Translations under genes and position numbers: made by a program
Assembly (NCBI RefSeq): GCF_024220585.1
Contig: NZ_JAMXKF010000008.1
Location: 248,001-312,000 of the forward strand
DNA from: Dyadobacter diqingensis
GTDB taxonomy: Bacteria > Bacteroidota > Bacteroidia > Cytophagales > Spirosomataceae
Length of the DNA stretch: 64,000 bases
Direction: 5' to 3'
Notes under the pieces: generated by a model
What the model was told of the DNA's origin: nothing
The model's database searches: none
What the model saw: only the letters and a program-made list of their open reading frames with translations
Part shown: positions 60,351 through 64,000 of the stretch, in pieces
Numbering within the stretch: the first letter of the stretch is position 1
How the letters are laid out: each line of letters opens with the position of its first letter

Positions 60351-62672
60351 CGATTTTGTAATCGTTTCTTCCATATTATAAAGCGTGTTAATCACCCGCA
60401 TGAGCGCTGCCGCTTCATTCTGATTTACCTTTAATTCATGCGGATGTTCGCCCACATTTAAAATTTTGTGCGCCTGGTTTTTGCTTTTTTCTATGATAGC
60501 AAATTCATCTTTATAATATTCAGTAAGCAGCTTGACTTCCTTATCCGACGGTTTCCGGCACACAATTCTTTGAAATGATTCGATAATTTTTTGCTCGGGA
60601 GATAAAGATTTCAAAGACATTTTTTCCGCTAAAACCCTCGAAGCTTCCAAAACCGCAGGATCATTCAGCATCACTAACGCCTGCAAAGGGGTATTGGTTT
60701 TCGAACGTTTTACTTCACAATGATCCCGGTTACTGGCATCAAAAATGATCATCGAAGGAGGTGGAACCGTGAGTTTGATAAAAGTGTAAATCCCCCTGCG
60801 GTAGAGCGCATCGTCGTGATCCTGATTATATTTGGCCAGCTGGCCCCTTCCCGACGTGGCTGCTTCCCACAGTCCTTTAGGCTGATAAGGTTTGACACTC
60901 GGTCCGCCGATTTTTGAATTAAGTAAACCACTGCTCGACAAAACAATATCGCGGACGGATTCTGCCGGCAAACGGTATCTCGGCCCTCGTGAAAGGTAAA
61001 TGTTGTCGGGGTCCTGTTTTTCTTTTTCCTTCGTAAGTTTCGCCGACTGCTTGTAAGTGTTTGAGGTCACAATCTGCCTGATCAATCGTTTGATATCCCA
61101 GCCATGATTCATAAAATCGACTGCAAGCCAATCGAGCAACGCCGGATGTGTCGGCAGTTCTCCCTGCATCCCGAAGTCGCCGGTACTTTTCACAATACCC
61201 CTGCCGAAAAACTCCTGCCAGATCTGGTTTACAAAGACCCTGGCCGTCAACGGATTTTGTTTGCTGGTGGTCCAGCTGGCTAATCCCAGTCGGTTTTGAG
61301 GAATTTTTGTCGTGTCAAATTTCATAACGGACGGCAGTCCGGAGGCTGATACCACCTTTCCAGGTGCGTCATAAACACCCCGGTTCAGGATATGTGTTGG
61401 GCGCAGAGTATCGCGCTCACCCATTACGGAAACCATCAAACGGTTGGTATCCGGACTATTTATAAAAGTCAGAATGCTCTTTGCCTCCGCATCCGAAATG
61501 GTCATGATCGGATTTTTTGCCGGTTTCGACTGCGACACGTCGCCTTCATAACCGACCTCCTTGGTGTTGTTGAAAAACGCGAACAAACGATAATAATCTT
61601 CCTGAGAAATCGGGTCATACTTATGGTCGTGGCACTGCGCGCATTCCACCGAAAGACCCAGAATGCCCATCCCATACGTTTTCGTTTTGTCAATATTATA
61701 TTCAATCCGGTATTCTTCCGGAATCACCCCACCTTCCTCGGTATACTTATGGTTTCTGAAAAATGCAGTAGCCAGAATTTGCTCTTTGTTGGCATTTGGC
61801 AGCATATCGCCGGCAATTTGCCAGGTCAGGAATTTATCGTAGGGCAAATTTTTATTGAAAGCACTGATCACCCAGTCACGCCAGGGCCATTGCGTACGGA
61901 TTTCATCATCCTGATATCCATAAGAATCCGCATAACGCGCGACGTCGAGCCAGTGAAGCGCCATTTTTTCTCCATATGTTTTCTGGCGAAGCAATTCGTC
62001 GACTATTTTTCCATAGGCATCAGCACTGTTATCAGCCGCAAATTTGTTCTGAAGTTCAATCGAAGGCGGTAAACCTGTCAGGTCCAGTGAAGCCCTTTTC
62101 AGCAGGTTATTTTTATCCGCCTCTTCATTCGGTTTGATACCCAGACTTTCCATTTTATCCAAAACGAAATAATCAATCTCGTTTTTGGGCCAGTCTTCCT
62201 GGTTGACCTCCGGTATTTTGGGCAACACGGGCGTCGTAAATGCCCAGTGTTTTTCATACTTTGCACCTTGTTCAATCCATTTTTTTACCAGGCCGATCTC
62301 TGACTCGTTCAACAGACCCAAATGAGATTCTGGTGTTGGCATCTGGATTTCGGGATCGAGCGATGTGATCCTTTTATACAACTCCGATTGTTCGGGTTTT
62401 CCGGGGAAAATAGCGACGGCACCCTTACCGTCCTTCAATTTGGCGTATGCACTTTCAGCCATATCAAGCCGCAAACCGGCTTCCCGTTTGTTAGCATCCG
62501 GCCCGTGACAGGCAAAACATTTGTCAGATAAAATCGGGCGGATGTGGAAATTATAACTGACAACTTCCTCCGAAGACTTTTTTGTGGCACTACCATTCTT
62601 TTGAAAACAGGAAATCACCCCCATTACAATCGTGAGAACTGTTCCGCCCAAAAAGAAGAGTCGCTTCTTCAT
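60348..62672 (-). CDS. Planctomycete-type cytochrome DUF1549/DUF1553 lipoprotein
   Basis: A 774-aa lipoprotein, first gene of the three-gene block. Lipobox VMGVISCFQK (Cys near residue 22). Domain order: PSCyt1 cytochrome c (about 45-145) with SDKCFACHGPDANKREAG (CFACH at about 52-56); DUF1549/PSCyt2 (about 165-360) with LLKRASLDLTGLPPS and a second haem motif ECAQCHDHKYDPI; DUF1553 (about 455-710) with ARVFVNQIWQEFFGRGIVK, LPAESVRDIVLSSSG and RSKTNTPLQALVMLNDP. Planctomycete members are often longer because of an insertion between the last two domains. The family is linked to polysaccharide or other polymer breakdown by gene context only. The divergent gap to the DUF1338 gene (62673-62953) is AT-rich and otherwise featureless. 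Confidence 0.92.
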   Translation of the reverse strand: MKKRLFFLGGTVLTIVMGVISCFQKNGSATKKSSEEVVSYNFHIRPILSDKCFACHGPDANKREAGLRLDMAESAYAKLKDGKGAVAIFPGKPEQSELYKRITSLDPEIQMPTPESHLGLLNESEIGLVKKWIEQGAKYEKHWAFTTPVLPKIPEVNQEDWPKNEIDYFVLDKMESLGIKPNEEADKNNLLKRASLDLTGLPPSIELQNKFAADNSADAYGKIVDELLRQKTYGEKMALHWLDVARYADSYGYQDDEIRTQWPWRDWVISAFNKNLPYDKFLTWQIAGDMLPNANKEQILATAFFRNHKYTEEGGVIPEEYRIEYNIDKTKTYGMGILGLSVECAQCHDHKYDPISQEDYYRLFAFFNNTKEVGYEGDVSQSKPAKNPIMTISDAEAKSILTFINSPDTNRLMVSVMGERDTLRPTHILNRGVYDAPGKVVSASGLPSVMKFDTTKIPQNRLGLASWTTSKQNPLTARVFVNQIWQEFFGRGIVKSTGDFGMQGELPTHPALLDWLAVDFMNHGWDIKRLIRQIVTSNTYKQSAKLTKEKEKQDPDNIYLSRGPRYRLPAESVRDIVLSSSGLLNSKIGGPSVKPYQPKGLWEAATSGRGQLAKYNQDHDDALYRRGIYTFIKLTVPPPSMIIFDASNRDHCEVKRSKTNTPLQALVMLNDPAVLEASRVLAEKMSLKSLSPEQKIIESFQRIVCRKPSDKEVKLLTEYYKDEFAIIEKSKNQAHKILNVGEHPHELKVNQNEAAALMRVINTLYNMEETITKS

Positions 62673-62953
62673 TTATTTATTACGTTATTGGTATAAAATT
62701 CGGTCAGGGTATACTACCAGATAAAATAGAGCAGGATATAATTATACTCTAAATATTTCAAGTTATTTTAATAAAACATTCAAATATACTGATTATGTAT
62801 GGACATTTGCAAAATAAATGTTTTTTTAATAATACATAATATAAATTTTAATAGATAACCACTTGGCAGAATATAATATTAAAACATACTATTAATCAAA
62901 AGAATAAAACAAAATCGTTTGTAATCAAGACTGAACAATAAACTTTTCATTTT

Positions 62954-63865
62954 ATGCCCGCTTCAATTCAAAATACAGCGAAATTAGATATCGTTTTGAA
63001 CGGCTTAATGCGCCGCTACAAAGAGCGTGTCCCGGATGTAAAAAAAATCCTGGATGCGATGGTTTCCGAGGGAATAATTAAGACGCAAGAAGATGTCGAA
63101 AACGATCATATTGCATTCCGGACTATGGGCGTGCCTCAGCTCGGGATTTCCTCTTTCGAAAAAATATTTCTTCCCTATGGTTATGAAAAACGGGATCATT
63201 ACTTTTTTGAAGGGAAAAAACTGGATGCCTGGTGGTATAGCCCGGCGAGAGAACGAGATCCTCGTATTTTCGTCAGTGAGCTTCGCGTAGGAGATCTTTC
63301 GGAGGAAAGTCAGCGCATCATTAAAAGTTATACCGACGAAGTTGTCGGTGATCCTGTGGATAACCTGGATTTGAACGATGCAGATGCTGTGGATCAGTTT
63401 TTACACACACCGCTTTGGCGAACACCCACGCTGAGTGACTACCTGACTTTGCTAAAAGAAAGCGAATACGCTGCCTGGGTTATCTACAACCGATATTATC
63501 TTAACCACTTTACGATCAGTGTGCATAATTTGCCAAAAGGTTATGATACCGTCGCCGACTTCAATGTGTTCCTTGAAAAACACGGGATAATGCTGAATAC
63601 GTCCGGCGGAAAAATCAAGACAAGTCCGGATGGCGGTTTGATACAAAGCGCAACGGTGGCAGAAATGATCGACGCCGAATTTGTCGGTGGCGAAACATAC
63701 AGGATATCCGGCTCCTATGTTGAATTTGCGGAGCGAAGGGTTTTACAACAATTTTCAGGTTTATCGTCACCCGAAATTTCAAGAAAACACCGTCGCGACG
63801 GATTTGAGGCTGCCAATGCCGACAAGATTTTTGAGAGCACTTACACGACACAAACGGGAAAGTAA
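62954..63865 (+). CDS. DUF1338 family protein, HglS-like 2-oxoadipate dioxygenase/decarboxylase
   Basis: A 303-aa cytoplasmic protein of the DUF1338 (VOC-related) family. Members such as HglS convert 2-oxoadipate to 2-hydroxyglutarate using Fe(II) and O2 in lysine breakdown. Likely metal ligands are His in VENDHIAFRTMG, His in YYLNHFTISVHNL and Glu in SYVEFAERR. FEKIFLPYGYEKRDHYFFEGKKL is another conserved stretch. HglS of Pseudomonas is longer, so this is the shorter family form. A link to the LhgO-type oxidase at 10-11.5 kb, which would act on the 2-hydroxyglutarate product, is attractive but the genes are 50 kb apart. Confidence 0.85.
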   Translation: MPASIQNTAKLDIVLNGLMRRYKERVPDVKKILDAMVSEGIIKTQEDVENDHIAFRTMGVPQLGISSFEKIFLPYGYEKRDHYFFEGKKLDAWWYSPARERDPRIFVSELRVGDLSEESQRIIKSYTDEVVGDPVDNLDLNDADAVDQFLHTPLWRTPTLSDYLTLLKESEYAAWVIYNRYYLNHFTISVHNLPKGYDTVADFNVFLEKHGIMLNTSGGKIKTSPDGGLIQSATVAEMIDAEFVGGETYRISGSYVEFAERRVLQQFSGLSSPEISRKHRRDGFEAANADKIFESTYTTQTGK

Positions 63866-63967
63866 AGGGGAATTTTATTCAAAGTTGTGGTACGGCGATT
63901 TTGGTCATTGCTAATCAGATCAAAATTCATAAATTAGTTGTTACTAAGGCAGATAAAAAATGAAATC

Positions 63968-64000
63968 ATGGTTGTAGTCATAAAAAAAGACGCCCCGCCT
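63968..64000 (+). CDS. Start of a gene cut by the window edge, possible DAHP synthase
   Basis: An ATG at 63968 opens a frame of 11 codons, MVVVIKKDAPP, that stays open to the window end. The M-I/V-V-V-hydrophobic-K-K-D-A start resembles 3-deoxy-7-phosphoheptulonate synthases of the AroF/AroA(G) type in this phylum. Eleven residues are not enough to be sure; another ATG 8 bases upstream closes after six codons. Confidence 0.3.
   Translation, partial: MVVVIKKDAPP

Overview
The window looks like a chromosomal segment of a Bacteroidota bacterium, most likely Cytophagales of the Dyadobacter/Spirosoma kind. This rests on protein families, not on a database search: a TonB receptor with a carboxypeptidase-like N-terminal domain followed by a DUF4249 lipoprotein, a SecD-SecF fusion, DUF4293, DUF4295, the gliding lipoprotein GldB, PorG/DUF6089-like barrels, a Bacteroidota-type LptD, a fused alpha-beta 2-oxoacid dehydrogenase E1, and many 5' regions carrying the Bacteroidota -7 element TAnnTTTG with no clear Shine-Dalgarno. 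No rRNA, tRNA, CRISPR array, prophage, transposase or integrase was seen.

Layout. 0.3-3.6 kb: outer-membrane TonB receptor plus DUF4249 lipoprotein. 3.8-10.2 kb: secreted P1 peptidase, a small secreted protein of unknown role, SecDF and an amino acid permease. 10.3-17.7 kb (minus): LhgO-type oxidase, AnmK, a RicT-like PSP1 protein, PurD and RecQ. 17.8-23.2 kb: arabinose-5-phosphate isomerase (KdsD), then a minus-strand run DUF4293, RimO, a membrane protein, FtsY, DUF4295 and L33. 23.4-29.9 kb: lipoprotein cytochrome c, GatB, TlpA-like thioredoxin, NAD-dependent epimerase, GldB and a lone NuoH. 29.9-32.4 kb (minus): an ABC ATPase, a FtsX-type permease with a His/acid-rich loop and a DUF3299 protein, probably one metal-linked operon. 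32.6-37.4 kb: two PorG-like barrels, DUF2911, a leaderless trypsin-like protease, a PhyH dioxygenase and a HAD phosphatase. 37.8-40.4 kb: ECF sigma factor with an overlapping 83-aa protein, endonuclease III and a double FKBP lipoprotein. 40.4-45.3 kb (minus): a PglC-PglD-PglE-like sugar module and the E1 fusion. 45.5-53.2 kb: DUF1573, a REP-like palindromic repeat array, LptD, an amidase, an MCE (MlaD) protein and an acyl-CoA carboxylase beta subunit. 53.3-56.6 kb: PurB, a glycerol facilitator, a haem-binding protein and a DinB-fold protein. 56.6-62.7 kb (minus): a three-gene block of planctomycete-type families (DUF1549/DUF1553 lipoprotein, Tat-exported DUF1501, and a DUF2231-cytochrome-LRR chimera). 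63 kb: a DUF1338 dioxygenase and the first codons of a gene that runs off the end.

Most of the window is housekeeping and envelope biology (export, LPS transport, cell-wall recycling, lipid transport). The parts that look accessory or under-described are the palindromic repeat array at 46.0-46.5 kb, the planctomycete-type three-gene block, the ABC/DUF3299 operon, the ECF pair, and a second degenerate dispersed repeat (TAGCTGTTGGC-like) that recurs in several gene-free gaps. Many CDS starts were moved downstream from TTG/GTG to an ATG, guided by signal peptides, family N-termini or a promoter overlapping the longer start.
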